A DNA stretch of 64,000 bases from Candidatus Dechloromonas phosphorivorans (GCA_016709495.1 JADJMS010000019.1:47511-111510), one strand, 5' to 3'; positions 51,445-60,669 are shown, counted from the stretch's first letter. Notes: generated by a model not told the origin, from the letters alone. Numbers and translations: made by a program.

Positions 51445-51666
51445 ATGCCGGACATGCTTTTTTGCTACTGTTGCCGGGTTCATCATCCGCGCGAACAGAT
51501 GCATAGCTTCCGCACCAGCCAAGGACTGCGCTGGCGCTGTCAGCGCAGCATTGATGCCGCCAAATGCAGCACCAGCGAACGTGATGCTTTCGGTAAGCAA
51601 CAAACCGAAATCAACCGCGAAGCCTCACTGGAAGTGGCCAAGCGGATTTACCTTAGCGCACCCTAA
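51445..51666 (+). CDS. Cysteine-rich mini-protein A (zinc-ribbon-like), paralogue of 52473-52712
   Basis: ATG 51445 follows GAGG. The 73-residue product starts MPDMLFCYCCRVHHPREQM and has a second cysteine pattern (LRWRCQRSIDAAKC) 20-30 residues on. Four to five cysteines and the HH pair suggest a small zinc-binding fold. A paralogue lies 0.8 kb downstream with about 55 percent identity by eye. The pair flanks a phasin gene. I know no described function. Confidence 0.7.
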   Translation: MPDMLFCYCCRVHHPREQMHSFRTSQGLRWRCQRSIDAAKCSTSERDAFGKQQTEINREASLEVAKRIYLSAP

Positions 51667-51748
51667 GGCACGCTACGCTGCAAAGTCATCTGGCTGTAAC
51701 AGTCGCCCGTTACGCTAACGGTCAACATGTACTGACCGGAGCAGCACC

Positions 51749-52315
51749 ATGCTTTTATCACCCCATCAAATCGCGCAAACCCGCGAGCATTCACTGAACA
51801 ACCTGCTTGGTGTTTCATCGGCCTGTCTTGATGCCAGCCAACGCATGAGCGAACTACTCGCTGTCGGTAGCCGCGCCAATCTCAATCGCAGCAGTCGCCA
51901 CATTGAAGTATTGAGCAACGGCGAATTCGATCTTCTGGCCGACTCCATTCGTTTGATGTGGAATGACAAGACCGAATCCAGCCAGTTTATCGAACAGTTT
52001 TTTGAAATCCTCGGCAACACGCACAAAGCCTTGATTGAAGCGGCTGAAGCGCAGGTTCGTGTCTTTGACGAGATTGTGCTGGCCAGCATTTCACGCGTCA
52101 GCAACTTCAGTCCACGAGAAACCGAAATTGCCTTCGATGCCATGCGATCAAGTCTTGAGGGTGCAGAACGCACGTTGCACGGCATGAGCAATGTCGCAAT
52201 CCAGACCGTTGAACTGGCCGAACAGGAAATTCACCAACTCTCCGACAGCCTTGCCGACAAGAGCAAGATAACGAATAAAACACCAATCAAGAGCCTCAAA
52301 AAGGCCGAAGAATAA
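51749..52315 (+). CDS. Phasin-family protein
   Basis: The 188-residue protein is all-helical and amphipathic, with the phasin pattern FDLLADSIRLMWNDK and a heptad-like stretch ALIEAAEAQVRVFDEIVLASISR. Phasins coat polyhydroxyalkanoate granules. The match is to the family in general, and no PHA synthase gene is nearby. An intrinsic terminator follows at 52350. Confidence 0.75.
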   Translation: MLLSPHQIAQTREHSLNNLLGVSSACLDASQRMSELLAVGSRANLNRSSRHIEVLSNGEFDLLADSIRLMWNDKTESSQFIEQFFEILGNTHKALIEAAEAQVRVFDEIVLASISRVSNFSPRETEIAFDAMRSSLEGAERTLHGMSNVAIQTVELAEQEIHQLSDSLADKSKITNKTPIKSLKKAEE

Positions 52316-52349
52316 AGCAACAAAGGCTATCGGATAGTCTCTCTCCTTC

Positions 52350-52373
52350 GCCCGGTTCTGCCGGGCTTTTTTT
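52350..52373 (+). terminator. Rho-independent terminator of phasin gene
   Basis: GCCCGG (52350-52355) and CCGGGC (52361-52366) form a stem around TTCTG, followed by seven T. Confidence 0.88.
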
Positions 52374-52472
52374 CGCCTGCTGATAACAAGAAACGTCACT
52401 GTACCGGCATCTTCCTGCAACCATTCCCCGCCATTCTGCTGACACTGAAATCACTTTCACCCTGAGGCCACC

Positions 52473-52712
52473 ATGTCAGAGACGCTTTTTTGCTACTGCT
52501 GTCGAGTCCATCATCCCAGTGAGCAGATGCATCGCTTTCGCACCCGCCACGGCTTTCGCTGGCGTTGTAGACGCAGCATAGAAGCGGCCAAATGCCCAAC
52601 CGTTGACCGCGATGCTTTCGGGCGAACGCAAAGTGAAATCAATCGCAAAGCTGCTGAAATACTGGCTGAGCGTATTTTTGTTCCGCTTGGCGAGCGGCGT
52701 CTCCAGCGCTGA
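52473..52712 (+). CDS. Cysteine-rich mini-protein B, paralogue of 51445-51666
   Basis: The 79-residue product begins MSETLFCYCCRVHHPSEQM and has RWRCRRSIEAAKCPT further on. All cysteines and the HH pair match the paralogue; the C-terminus is longer and more basic (LGERRLQR). It lies 6 bases before the acetyltransferase gene, so the two are probably co-transcribed. Confidence 0.7.
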   Translation: MSETLFCYCCRVHHPSEQMHRFRTRHGFRWRCRRSIEAAKCPTVDRDAFGRTQSEINRKAAEILAERIFVPLGERRLQR

Positions 52713-52718
52713 CCCACC

Positions 52719-53168
52719 ATGGCCAAGTATCGTATCGATACACTGGATGCCACTAGTCCGCTGCTGCTTGAAGCCTGCGTCACCCTGCTGGTCAATGCCT
52801 TTGCCAAACCGGAGCGTTACAGTGCCCAACGCCTGTACGAAGAATTGCGCGGTGACTCATCGGTTTTCTATCGGCAGTTTTTTGTCGCAGTGAGCAATGG
52901 CGACATCATCGGTGTTGGTGGCATCAAGGCAGCTGACTGGGCATCGCACACGCACCTGCTTTATCTGTCAGCGGTCGCCCCCGAACACCGCGGTCAAGGC
53001 ATTGGCCGGGCCTTGCTCAAGGCACGAATCGAGTGGGTTGAAAAGCACTTTGCAGCTGGACGCATACTGGTCTCAAGCGCCAAAACCAAGCGCTTTCACG
53101 AATTCGGCTTTGTCGATATCCGGAAAAGCATCGTCGAAGGACGACACCTGATGCTGCGGCGCTTTTGA
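52719..53168 (+). CDS. GNAT-family N-acetyltransferase
   Basis: The 149-residue protein has the acetyl-CoA binding motif HRGQGIGRALL after strands FFVAVSNGDIIGVGGI and LLYLSAVAPEH. The substrate is unknown. It follows mini-protein B with a 6-base gap. A dispersed repeat begins 3 bases after its stop. Confidence 0.85.
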   Translation: MAKYRIDTLDATSPLLLEACVTLLVNAFAKPERYSAQRLYEELRGDSSVFYRQFFVAVSNGDIIGVGGIKAADWASHTHLLYLSAVAPEHRGQGIGRALLKARIEWVEKHFAAGRILVSSAKTKRFHEFGFVDIRKSIVEGRHLMLRRF

Positions 53169-53170
53169 GA

Positions 53171-53211
53171 CGCAAAAAATCAGGCGTTTTTTGCGGTCGA
53201 CCGCAACATTC
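53171..53211 (+). repeat. Dispersed GTTGACCG repeat, copy 9
   Basis: It reads CGCAAAAAATCAGGCG, TTTTTTGCGGTC, GACCGCAACATTCC. It contains two perfect palindromic parts: GCAAAAAA/TTTTTTGC (53172-53179 and 53187-53194) and GCGGTCGACCGC (53193-53204). Confidence 0.75.
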
Positions 53212-53230
53212 CAATAAATTTGACGCCAAT

Positions 53231-53248
53231 ACGTCATTTCCTTGAAAC
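53231..53248 (+). promoter_or_regulatory. Possible Pho box upstream of phoX
   Basis: ACGTCAT, four spacer bases, then TTGAAAC. It shares most positions with the better site at pstS (GTCAT..C.TTG.AAC) but is weak compared with the consensus. It lies 47 bases before the phoX start. Confidence 0.35.
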
Positions 53249-53294
53249 ATCAAATGGCGATAGTGTCGAAACCGAGATTTAACGAAATCATCAA

Positions 53295-55250
53295 ATGCCA
53301 AATAGCTGTTTCGACCCGCACTACAACACGCCTGTCCGCGAAGAATTTATCGATACGCTGACCGATCCATTCCGCCGCCGCCTGCTATCAGCGGCCATAT
53401 TGACGGCAACAGGTGGCGCCCTGGCTGCCGCAGGCATTCCCATGCCCTCACTGGCGGCTGGTGCAGGTCGGGCGGCTGGTTCATTGCTACCATTTGGTGG
53501 CCTGCCTGTTTCTACCGAAGACAAGGTATTCATACCCCAGGGTTACCGTAGCAACTTGCTCTACGCCTGGGGAGATCCGATTTCAGATGGCCCACGAGCG
53601 AAAGCCGATGCTTCCGATAGTGCTGCCGAGCAGATACAGCAAGCCGGCATGCACCACGATGGCATGCACTATTTCCCCTACACCGAGGCCGGCAAGCCGT
53701 CCTCAACCCATGGCCTGCTCTGCATCAATCACGAATACACCGACGATGGCTTGTTGCACGCCGGCGGAATGCAAAACTGGAGCGCCGAGAAAGTTGCCAA
53801 ATCCAAGGCAGCGACCGGCGTTTCGGTCATTGAAATCAAACAGCAGCAGGGCGAATGGCAGCTTGTTCGTCCCTCATCCTTCGCTCGCCGCATCAGTGCC
53901 GACACGCCTTGCCGCCTGGCCGGCCCGGCGCGCGCTCATCCCTCGATGATTACCACCACCGACCGCTGGGGCGAATTCGTACTCGGCACACTGAATAACT
54001 GCGCCATGGGTTTCACGCCCTGGGGCACCTACCTGACCTGTGAAGAAAACTTCAACGGCTATTTCAGAGGGCCGAATGCGCCGAGCGCCGATCAAAAACG
54101 TTACGGTTTTACTGAAAATGGCTTCGGTTACCGCTGGCACGAATTCGACGAACGCTTTGATTTGAACCTGCACCCGAACGAAGCAAACCGGTTTGGCTGG
54201 GTCGTTGAAATCGATCCGTGGCATCCGGAAAAAGCACCGGTCAAGCGCACCGCACTTGGCCGCTTCAAGCACGAAGGCGCCACCGTGACACAGGCACGCG
54301 ATGGCCGAGTTGTCATTTATATGGGTGATGACGAGCGCTTTGAATACATCTACAAATTTGTTTCAAAGGAACGTTACATCGTCGGCCAAAGTGATACCGA
54401 ACGCCTGCTCGATGACGGCACGCTCTACGTTGCGCGTTTTGGCGAAGATGGCAAAGGCCGCTGGCTGCCGCTGCGCCACGGCGAAAAATACCCCAATGGC
54501 GCACTGACATCCGAAAATGGTTTCAGCAATCAGGGCGATGTCGCCATCCGCTGTCGTCAGGCCGCTGACATCGCCGGGGCGAGCAAGATGGACCGCCCGG
54601 AATGGATAGCCGTTCATCCCAAAACCGGCGAGGTCTATGTCACGCTGACCAACAACAGCAAGCGCGGGACCAGCGAAGTTCCCGGCCTCAACGCCGCCAA
54701 TCCGCGCGCCGAGAACGTTTTCGGGCACATCGTCCGCTGGCGTGAAAGCAACCACGATGCCGCGTCGACCGCTTTCGAATGGGATGTCTTCGCCTTGGCC
54801 GGCGACCCGCAACACCCGGATGAGCATAAGCGCGGCAACATCAAGGGTGATGCCTATGGCAGCCCGGATGGTCTCTGGTTCGACAACAGCGGACACCTGT
54901 GGATACAGACAGATGTCTCGACCAGCGTTTTGAACAAAGGCGATTACACGCGCCTCGGCAACAACCAGATGCTGGTGGCCGACCCGCAGTCCGGCATAAC
55001 CCGGCGCTTTCTGACCGGCCCTAACGGCTGTGAGATCACCGGCATTACCTCGACGCCGGATGGCCGCAGCCTCTTCGTCAATATTCAGCATCCCGGCGAA
55101 ACCGCCAGTGAGCGCAGCGACCCGGCCAATCCGACAGCGATTTCAGCCTGGCCGGCCAACCAGTTCCCGGAGGCGGTCGGTGGTCGCCCACGCTCCGGCA
55201 CGTTGGTTATCACCCGCAAGGATGGCAAGGAAATCACTTCTTCAAAATAG
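53295..55250 (+). CDS. phoX: PhoX-family alkaline phosphatase (Tat substrate)
   Basis: The 651-residue protein has an N-terminal twin-arginine region (TDPFRRRLLSAAILTATGG, cleavage near SLAAGA) and the PhoX/DUF839 body: TCEENFNGYFRG, the NCAMGFTPWGTYLTCEE ligand stretch, HEGATVTQARDGRVVIYMGDD and SPDGLWFDNSGHLW. PhoX enzymes are calcium-dependent phosphatases with an iron-calcium cofactor. Here it is followed after 8 bases by a TRAP-type operon. Pho control is likely but the Pho box is weak. Confidence 0.9.
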   Translation: MPNSCFDPHYNTPVREEFIDTLTDPFRRRLLSAAILTATGGALAAAGIPMPSLAAGAGRAAGSLLPFGGLPVSTEDKVFIPQGYRSNLLYAWGDPISDGPRAKADASDSAAEQIQQAGMHHDGMHYFPYTEAGKPSSTHGLLCINHEYTDDGLLHAGGMQNWSAEKVAKSKAATGVSVIEIKQQQGEWQLVRPSSFARRISADTPCRLAGPARAHPSMITTTDRWGEFVLGTLNNCAMGFTPWGTYLTCEENFNGYFRGPNAPSADQKRYGFTENGFGYRWHEFDERFDLNLHPNEANRFGWVVEIDPWHPEKAPVKRTALGRFKHEGATVTQARDGRVVIYMGDDERFEYIYKFVSKERYIVGQSDTERLLDDGTLYVARFGEDGKGRWLPLRHGEKYPNGALTSENGFSNQGDVAIRCRQAADIAGASKMDRPEWIAVHPKTGEVYVTLTNNSKRGTSEVPGLNAANPRAENVFGHIVRWRESNHDAASTAFEWDVFALAGDPQHPDEHKRGNIKGDAYGSPDGLWFDNSGHLWIQTDVSTSVLNKGDYTRLGNNQMLVADPQSGITRRFLTGPNGCEITGITSTPDGRSLFVNIQHPGETASERSDPANPTAISAWPANQFPEAVGGRPRSGTLVITRKDGKEITSSK

Positions 55251-55258
55251 GAAACAGC

Positions 55259-55423
55259 ATGCAACAAATCAAATATGCCTCCTTCCCAACCCTACTCGAC
55301 GATCTTGACGCACTGCAGGAAGAAATCAACCTGACCCTCAAGCGTGCCTGGCTGATGCTCGGTGGCATTATCCTGCCCTGCGCTGCGCTGGTTGGTTTCG
55401 CACTGGTCAGTGCCGGGAAATGA
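55259..55423 (+). CDS. 54-residue single-pass membrane protein coupled to TatT
   Basis: This short gene was found by reading between phoX and TatT: ATG 55259 follows AGGAAAC and the stop overlaps the next ATG (ATGA at 55420). The product has a charged helical N-terminus (FPTLLDDLDALQEEIN) and one membrane helix (LMLGGIILPCAALVGFALV). No family is known to me. Its tight coupling on both sides suggests that it belongs to the transporter system. Confidence 0.7.
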   Translation: MQQIKYASFPTLLDDLDALQEEINLTLKRAWLMLGGIILPCAALVGFALVSAGK

Positions 55424-56343
55424 TCGGCTTGCGATGGCAAGCCATGTCGTCACTTCGGCGCGGCATGTTGTTGTCGGCAAGCGCGCTCATCATCATGGCA
55501 CTGACCGGTTGCGCACCTCGACAATTGATCATCGGTGGCATTGCTGACGAACTGGCGACACAAACCCAGGGCGCCGAAAACGATGTAGAACTGGCCCGCG
55601 AAGCCAGTGCCTTTTACCTCAAATTTTCCGAATCGATATTGCGCCAGGATCCGGGACATCAAGGGCTGGCCACCACCGTTAGTGCCGGCTATACGCAGTA
55701 CGCCTATGCCTTTGTCGCCTTCGATGCCGAAAAGATCGAAGCGAAGGACGCCAAGGCTGCCGAACGCCTGCGCCAACGCGCCGCCAAACTTTATCAGCGG
55801 GCCCAGCAACACGCCCTGCGCGCACTTGAGGAACAAAAGCCGGGGTTTGCCGCCGCGCTCGTCAGTCAGCAAGCCAAAGACTGGCCAGCGCTCAGGAAAG
55901 AACAAGCCGGACTTGCCTACTGGGCTGCCGCTGCGTGGGGCGGCTGGATCTCCTTGAGCAAGGATGAGCCGGATGTCGTGGCTGATTTGCCGCTCGCCAT
56001 CCGCCTCGCCGAACAAGCCTGGGCAGCCGATCCCGACTGGGGTGATGGCGCGCTGACCGGTTTGCTCGGCAGTTTTGAGGCAGGCCGTGCCGGCGGCAGC
56101 ATGCAGCGGGCACTCGGCTATTTTGATCAGAGTATTGCGCAATCTGCTGGCCGTAGCGCGGGCGCCTACCTGGCCAAGGCCGAAGGCTACGCCCAACCGG
56201 CGGGTGATCGCGCCATGTTCGAGCAATTGCTGCAACAGGCGCTGGCCATCAAGGATGAGGCCGGTAGCCCTTTGACATTACAAAACGAAGTGATGCGCCG
56301 CCGTGCGCGCTGGTTGTTGAGCAAAACCGACGATCTGTTTTAA
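55420..56343 (+). CDS. tatT: TatT-type TRAP-associated TPR lipoprotein
   Basis: The 307-residue protein has a lipobox (ALTGC, lipid cysteine at residue 31) and helical TPR-like repeats (LYQRAQQHALRALEE, LAIRLAEQAWAADPDW). It matches the TatT component of the TPAT (TPR-associated TRAP) systems first described for Treponema pallidum Tp0956-0958. TatT is a periplasmic lipoprotein that forms a ring with the binding protein. The next genes encode the binding protein and fused permease in the same order. Confidence 0.85.
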   Translation: MIGLRWQAMSSLRRGMLLSASALIIMALTGCAPRQLIIGGIADELATQTQGAENDVELAREASAFYLKFSESILRQDPGHQGLATTVSAGYTQYAYAFVAFDAEKIEAKDAKAAERLRQRAAKLYQRAQQHALRALEEQKPGFAAALVSQQAKDWPALRKEQAGLAYWAAAAWGGWISLSKDEPDVVADLPLAIRLAEQAWAADPDWGDGALTGLLGSFEAGRAGGSMQRALGYFDQSIAQSAGRSAGAYLAKAEGYAQPAGDRAMFEQLLQQALAIKDEAGSPLTLQNEVMRRRARWLLSKTDDLF

Positions 56344-56358
56344 CCCTCCGGAACCTCA

Positions 56359-57360
56359 ATGAAAAACAAAATCATCACCCTGTTGCTTGGCTGCTTGCTG
56401 GTCTGCAACGCGCTGGCCGCCGACAAGCAGCTGCGGATCGGCACATTGGCACCGAAAAACTCGCTCTATCACCGGCAATTGATGGAAGTTGGCGAAGCCT
56501 GGCGCACGGCGCAGGGGGCCGGCGCCAAATATCTGGTTTATCCCGACGGCAGTCAGGGCGGCGAGGCCGACATGGTGCGCCGTATGCGTATCGGCCAGTT
56601 GCAGGGCGGCTTGTTGTCAGTAGTTGGCTTGCGCGAAATTGAACCAGCGATTGCCGCGTTGCAAAACATGCCGCTGATGTTCAAGAACTGGGAAGAAGTC
56701 GACTACGTGCGCGAAAAAATGCGGCCGGGCATGGAAAAGAAGTTTCTCGAAAAAGGCTTTGTCGTACTGGCCTGGGGCGACGCGGGCTGGGTGCGCTTCT
56801 TCTCGAAGGATGCAGCGGTACGCCCGGACGACTATAAAAAATGAAATTCTTCGCCTGGGGCAATGAGCTTGAGCAACAGGAAATCATGAAGAACCTCGGC
56901 TACGCCGGTACCGCTGGAGACGGGCGACATTCTGCCGGCCATCCAGACCGGCATGATCAACGCCGTGCCATCAACTCCCTACTTTGCGCTGGCAACACAG
57001 ATTTACAACAGCGCCCCCAATATGCTCGACCTCAACTGGGCGCCGATTGTTGGCGCACTGGTCATCACCAAAAAAGCCTGGGATGACATGACGCCGGAAG
57101 CGCAAGCCACGGTACGCGAGGCCGGGGCCAAAGCCGGAACACAAATTCGCGCCAAGGCACGGCAGGAAGTAGACGAAGCGGTCGATGCCATGAAAAAGCG
57201 CGGGCTGGTAGTCAACAAACCCAATGCCGAACAAATGAAGGAATGGAATGATCTGGCCGAGCGCCTTTACCCCAAGGTGCGTGGCAAGCTGGTGCCGGCC
57301 GAGACTTTCGATGAGGTCGTCGCCCACCTGAAGGCCTATCGCGCCAGCAAGGCCAAGTAA
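56359..57360 (+). CDS. tatP: TRAP transporter binding protein (TatP/DctP), with two frameshifts
   Basis: A signal peptide (residues 1-21, NALAADK) is followed by the DctP fold: LAPKNSLYHRQLMEVGEAW, YPDGSQGGEADMVRRM. Two single-base losses break the frame: at an A run near 56840 (DDYKK into KFFAWGNE) and near 56915 (GT into PLETGDILPAIQTGMI). With both corrected the protein is about 334 residues, a normal length. It delivers the substrate to the fused permease. In Treponema the partner binds hydrophobic acidic molecules; the substrate here is unknown. Confidence 0.85.
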
Positions 57361-57363
57361 ATC

Positions 57364-59194
57364 GTGGGGCTGCTTCGTCGCCTCAGTGCCTTTGACGAAT
57401 GGCTGGCATCCGGCGCGCTGGCGCTGATGCTGGTGATTCCGCTACTGGAAATCATCCTCCGCCCGCTCTTTGGTCAGGGCATAGAAAATGCCCCCTTGCT
57501 GGTTCAACATCTCGGCCTCGTGCTGGCCATGTTCGGCGCCCTGCTGGCCGAACGCGGGCAGCACCTGAGCTCACTGGGCAGCGGTCTGGCTGGCGCAAAA
57601 AACCCCCTGCTTCGCCTGGGCGCCCAGCATTTTGCCCGCGCCAGTTCGGCCTTGCTTTGCGGCATGCTGGCGCAAGCCAGCTGGACCTTTGTCGCCAGCG
57701 AAATGGATGCCCCGCGCGAACTCGCCTACGGGTTGCCGGGCTGGGTCATTCAAGCCGCGATGCCGCTTGGCTTCTTGCTGCTCGGCCTGAAAATCGCCTC
57801 GCGCATGAGTCCGGCTATTGGTCTGCGTATCGTGCTGGCTACCTCCTTACCGCTGGTTGGATGGCTTTTCGCTGCCCATTTCGATGGCAACACCTTGCCG
57901 CTGTGGCCGTATGTCATCTGGCTTGCCGCCATTCTCTTCTGCGGCGCGCCGATCTTTGCCGTATTGGGCGGCATGGCCCTGGCCCTCTTCTGGCAGGAAG
58001 GCCAACCGCTGGCCTCGGTGCCGCTCAGTCATTATCAGATCACGGTAAATCCCTCCCTGCCCGCCCTGCCGCTGTTCACCCTGGCCGGCCTGTTCTTTGC
58101 TCGAACCGGCGCGGCAGCGCGGCTCGGCACCCTGTTCACGGCGCTGTTTGGTAGTGGCGTGACCGGCACCGCGATCGCCGCCGCCGTCCTCTGTTCGTTT
58201 TTCACCGCTTTTACTGGCGGCAGCGGTGTCACCATCCTGGCACTCGGCGGCTTGTTGTTGCCACTCCTGACCAAAGCCGGCTTTCCGGAAAAACGCGGGA
58301 TCAGTCTGGTGACCAGCGCCAGTGCGCTGGGCGTGCTGATTGCCCCGTCCGTGCCGCTGATCATGTATGCCATCATCGCCCGCGTGCCGATCAACACCAT
58401 GTTCCTTGCCGGCCTTTTGCCGGCGCTGGTGATGGTTTGTTGCCTGCTGATGTTCGGTGGCTATCTGAATTTAAAGACTGTTGCACCCCAAGAGTGCTTC
58501 CTACGGGGCGCGGTCAACGCCCAAAGGCCCGAATTTTTCAGCCGCGCGCACGGCGGCATGGAACGCAAAATGGGAAATTCTCGCCCCCTTCGTCGCCATC
58601 GGTTCGCTCGCCGGCGGCTTTGCCACGCCAACCGAAAGCGCCGCACTGACGGCCTTGTATGCCCTGTTGACGCAGCGCATTGCCCACCGCGAACTGGATT
58701 GGCCGCTGCTGCGCCGCTCACTGGCCGAGTGCGCCGAAGTGATTGGCGGCATCATGGTCATCCTCGGCATGGCGCTGGGGCTGACCAACTTCCTGATCGA
58801 CGCCGGCATTCCCGATGCCGCCATTGAATGGGTGCAATCCATCCTGCCCAACAAGCTGGCCTTTCTTGTCGCGCTCAATATCTTCCTGCTGCTCGCCGGG
58901 GCGCTGATGGAAATCTACGCGGCAATCATCGTGCTGGTGCCGCTGCTGCTGCCGGTCGCGCTGAGTTACGGCATTGACCCGGTGCATTTTGGCGTCATCT
59001 TCCTGGCCAATATCGAAATGGGCTTCCTCTGCCCGCCGGCCGGGATGAACATTTACTTCGCCTCGGCCATGTTCGGCAAGCCGATCAAATATGTTGCCCT
59101 ATCAGTGCTGCCGGCGCTCGCCGCGATGTTCTGCGGCGCCCTGATCATTTCGGCCCTGCCTTTCCTGGCAACCTGGCTGCCAAGCTTGCGCTAA
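57364..59194 (+). CDS. tatQM: TRAP transporter fused permease (TatQM/DctQM), frameshifted near 58490
   Basis: The GTG start follows the TatP stop by 3 bases. The N-terminal part (about residues 1-165) is the DctQ-like small permease; the rest is DctM with many helices (FFTAFTGGSGVTILALGGLLLPLL, then FVAIGSLAGGFATPTESAAL, FLANIEMGFLCPPAGMNIYF). The frame breaks at 58480-58500 in the cytosolic loop before AWNAKWEILAPFV. This loop also contains a copy of the dispersed repeat. The Q-M fusion is usual for TPAT systems. Confidence 0.85.
58505..58541 (-). repeat. Dispersed GTTGACCG repeat inside the TRAP permease gene
   Basis: On the minus strand it reads CTGAAAAATTCGGGC, CTTTGGGC, GTTGACCGCGCC. 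It coincides with the cytosolic loop of DctM, next to the frameshift. It is the only copy found inside a gene whose reading is otherwise clear. Confidence 0.65.
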
Positions 59195-59852
59195 CGCATC
59201 TCGACCGCTGCCGGCTGATTTGGCGGCGGCCTATTGGCGCCAAGCACGGCGTTATCTAGACGTCGTGTATCCGCTTCCGGGATCACTTCCAGCAGATTGA
59301 CAACCTTGCGTACACCATCGGTTGTGCGCGCAATGGCAACCGCCACTTTCGATTCGCGCTCATTGACGATGCCGAGCAGGAAGAGCGTGCCATTCTCGCT
59401 AACCGGCTTGATGTGGTTGGCTGACAACTGATTGGATTCGATCAGCCGGGTCTTGAATTTGGAGCTGATAAAGGCATCGTTACTGCGCGATGAATAGGAT
59501 GAAATAGGCGCCACCACCAATTCGTTGTGCACCTTTTGATTCCTTCGATACCGGCTGCCATTTCACCGATGGCGCGCTGCGTCTCTTCATCGCGCACTTC
59601 GCCGGTAATCAGCAGGATGCGATTGTAGGCAGTGAAATTGGCGTGCGCTGAATCAGCGAAGCGCGCCGGCAGGCGATTGCTGCCCTTCCACTCCGCCACC
59701 TCGTCATCGGCCTGCACACCAGTTGAGCGCCGGTCGTGCGCACTCATCACGCCAACCGCCGCCCCCGTCACCAGAACCGCCGGCACGCAACCGGAGAGCA
59801 GCGGCAGAGCGCCAATCAGCGCAGCGCTAAAGATCATTCGCAACTTGGTCAT
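59191..59852 (-). CDS. BON-domain lipoprotein (DolP/YraP-like), frameshifted near 59535
   Basis: A lipobox (LLSGC, cysteine at residue 22) is followed by two BON domains: NFTAYNRILLITGEVRDEETQRAIG and HIKPVSENGTLFLLGIVNERES. BON lipoproteins such as DolP sit at the outer membrane and bind anionic phospholipid. The frame breaks between GIEGIK and VHNELVVAP at an A run near 59533-59536; one missing A explains it. It converges on the TRAP permease and overlaps its end by 4 bases. Confidence 0.85.
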
Positions 59853-59898
59853 GGCTCACCTTCAGAAAACGTTGCATTAAAAATCTCGTACGGCAAAG

Positions 59899-59924
59899 AA
59901 AAAGCCGGGTTCCCCCGGCTTGAA
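59899..59924 (-). terminator. Rho-independent terminator after small gene 59946
   Basis: AAGCCGGG (59902-59909) and CCCGGCTT (59914-59921) form a perfect stem; on the minus strand a T-rich run TTTTTCTTT follows. Confidence 0.8.
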
Positions 59925-59945
59925 AACTGCTCACTGCCACCACGC

Positions 59946-60119
59946 CTAGCGCGGCATGACCGGTAGCCGGTTGAAATCGGAAGGGCACAGACCTGCCAAC
60001 TCGCCGACCACGCGGTTGATTTCCTTGCCAATCAGCCACCAGCCGCCCGCATAGGGGCGCACTGTAATGCCATGCTCGGCACACAGCTGCATTGCCTTGT
60101 CTCTTAGTTGTTCAAGCAT
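59946..60119 (-). CDS. Uncharacterised 57-residue protein
   Basis: ATG 60119 has GGAAGG about ten bases upstream (ATG 60125 is a second choice). The product, beginning MLEQLRDKAMQLC, has no signal peptide. It ends GLCPSDFNRLPVMPR. It resembles a short conserved hypothetical protein of betaproteobacteria, but I cannot name it. A clear terminator follows, which supports a real gene. Confidence 0.6.
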   Translation of the reverse strand: MLEQLRDKAMQLCAEHGITVRPYAGGWWLIGKEINRVVGELAGLCPSDFNRLPVMPR

Positions 60120-60257
60120 TTTCATTCCTTCCGTCAATCGCGCTTCTTGCGCCGCCGTCAAAACACCACAGGGTGAAATAACCAAACCAAAACATCTTTC
60201 TGCTGCTCCTTTGGATTATTGCGGCAAGGTATTGCAGCAATATTTCAATCAGATACT

Positions 60258-60278
60258 GTTTTGCAGAAAGCAAAACAA
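60258..60278. other. Perfect 8-bp hairpin in the leader of the cNMP operon
   Basis: TGTTTTGC (60258-60265) pairs with GCAAAACA (60271-60278) around AGAAA, 80 bases before the cNMP-domain gene. It may be an operator or part of a leader RNA. Confidence 0.45.
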
Positions 60279-60357
60279 TGCTCTGTAACATTTCCGAACA
60301 AGACGCCAATTTCCGTCGTGCTATTACTAAAGGCCAGTCACTCAGAGGCTTGCGATC

Positions 60358-60669
60358 ATGATTTTCTTTGAACTTTTCTCGAATCATCCCCATATCATCA
60401 ATATTGACGCAGGGCAGTCGCTTTTTAATGAAGGCGACGATGGCCATAAGATGTATGTGCTGACAACAGGTGAAGCCGAAGTCATTGTCAATAACCGGGT
60501 GGTCGACAGGTTGCAGCATGGCAATCTTGTTGGTGAAATGAGCTTAATCTCTCCCGGCCCACGCTCGGCCAGCGTTCTTGCCACCACGAACTGCCAGTTT
60601 GTGGCCATCGACGAAAAACGCTTTCTCTTTTTAGTGCAGCAAGCACCTTTTGCCGCCGGCTCGCCATGA
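60358..60669 (+). CDS. Single cyclic nucleotide-binding domain protein
   Basis: The 103-residue protein is one cNMP domain without a DNA-binding part. The phosphate-binding cassette GEMSLISPGPRSASV is complete, with the arginine and the small residue that contact the cyclic phosphate. It overlaps the kinase gene by 4 bases (ATGA). A stand-alone cNMP protein in a kinase operon suggests that cAMP or cGMP level controls the kinase. Confidence 0.82.
   Translation: MIFFELFSNHPHIINIDAGQSLFNEGDDGHKMYVLTTGEAEVIVNNRVVDRLQHGNLVGEMSLISPGPRSASVLATTNCQFVAIDEKRFLFLVQQAPFAAGSP

Noticed and set aside
52595..52620. CGTTGACCGC within mini-protein B
   Set aside because: The paralogue has aligned coding sequence at the same place, so this is ordinary codon use and not a repeat copy.
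60358..60669. The cNMP protein as a truncated Crp regulator
   Set aside because: It ends in a clean ATGA overlap with the kinase start and has a complete binding cassette, so a stand-alone domain is more likely than a broken Crp.
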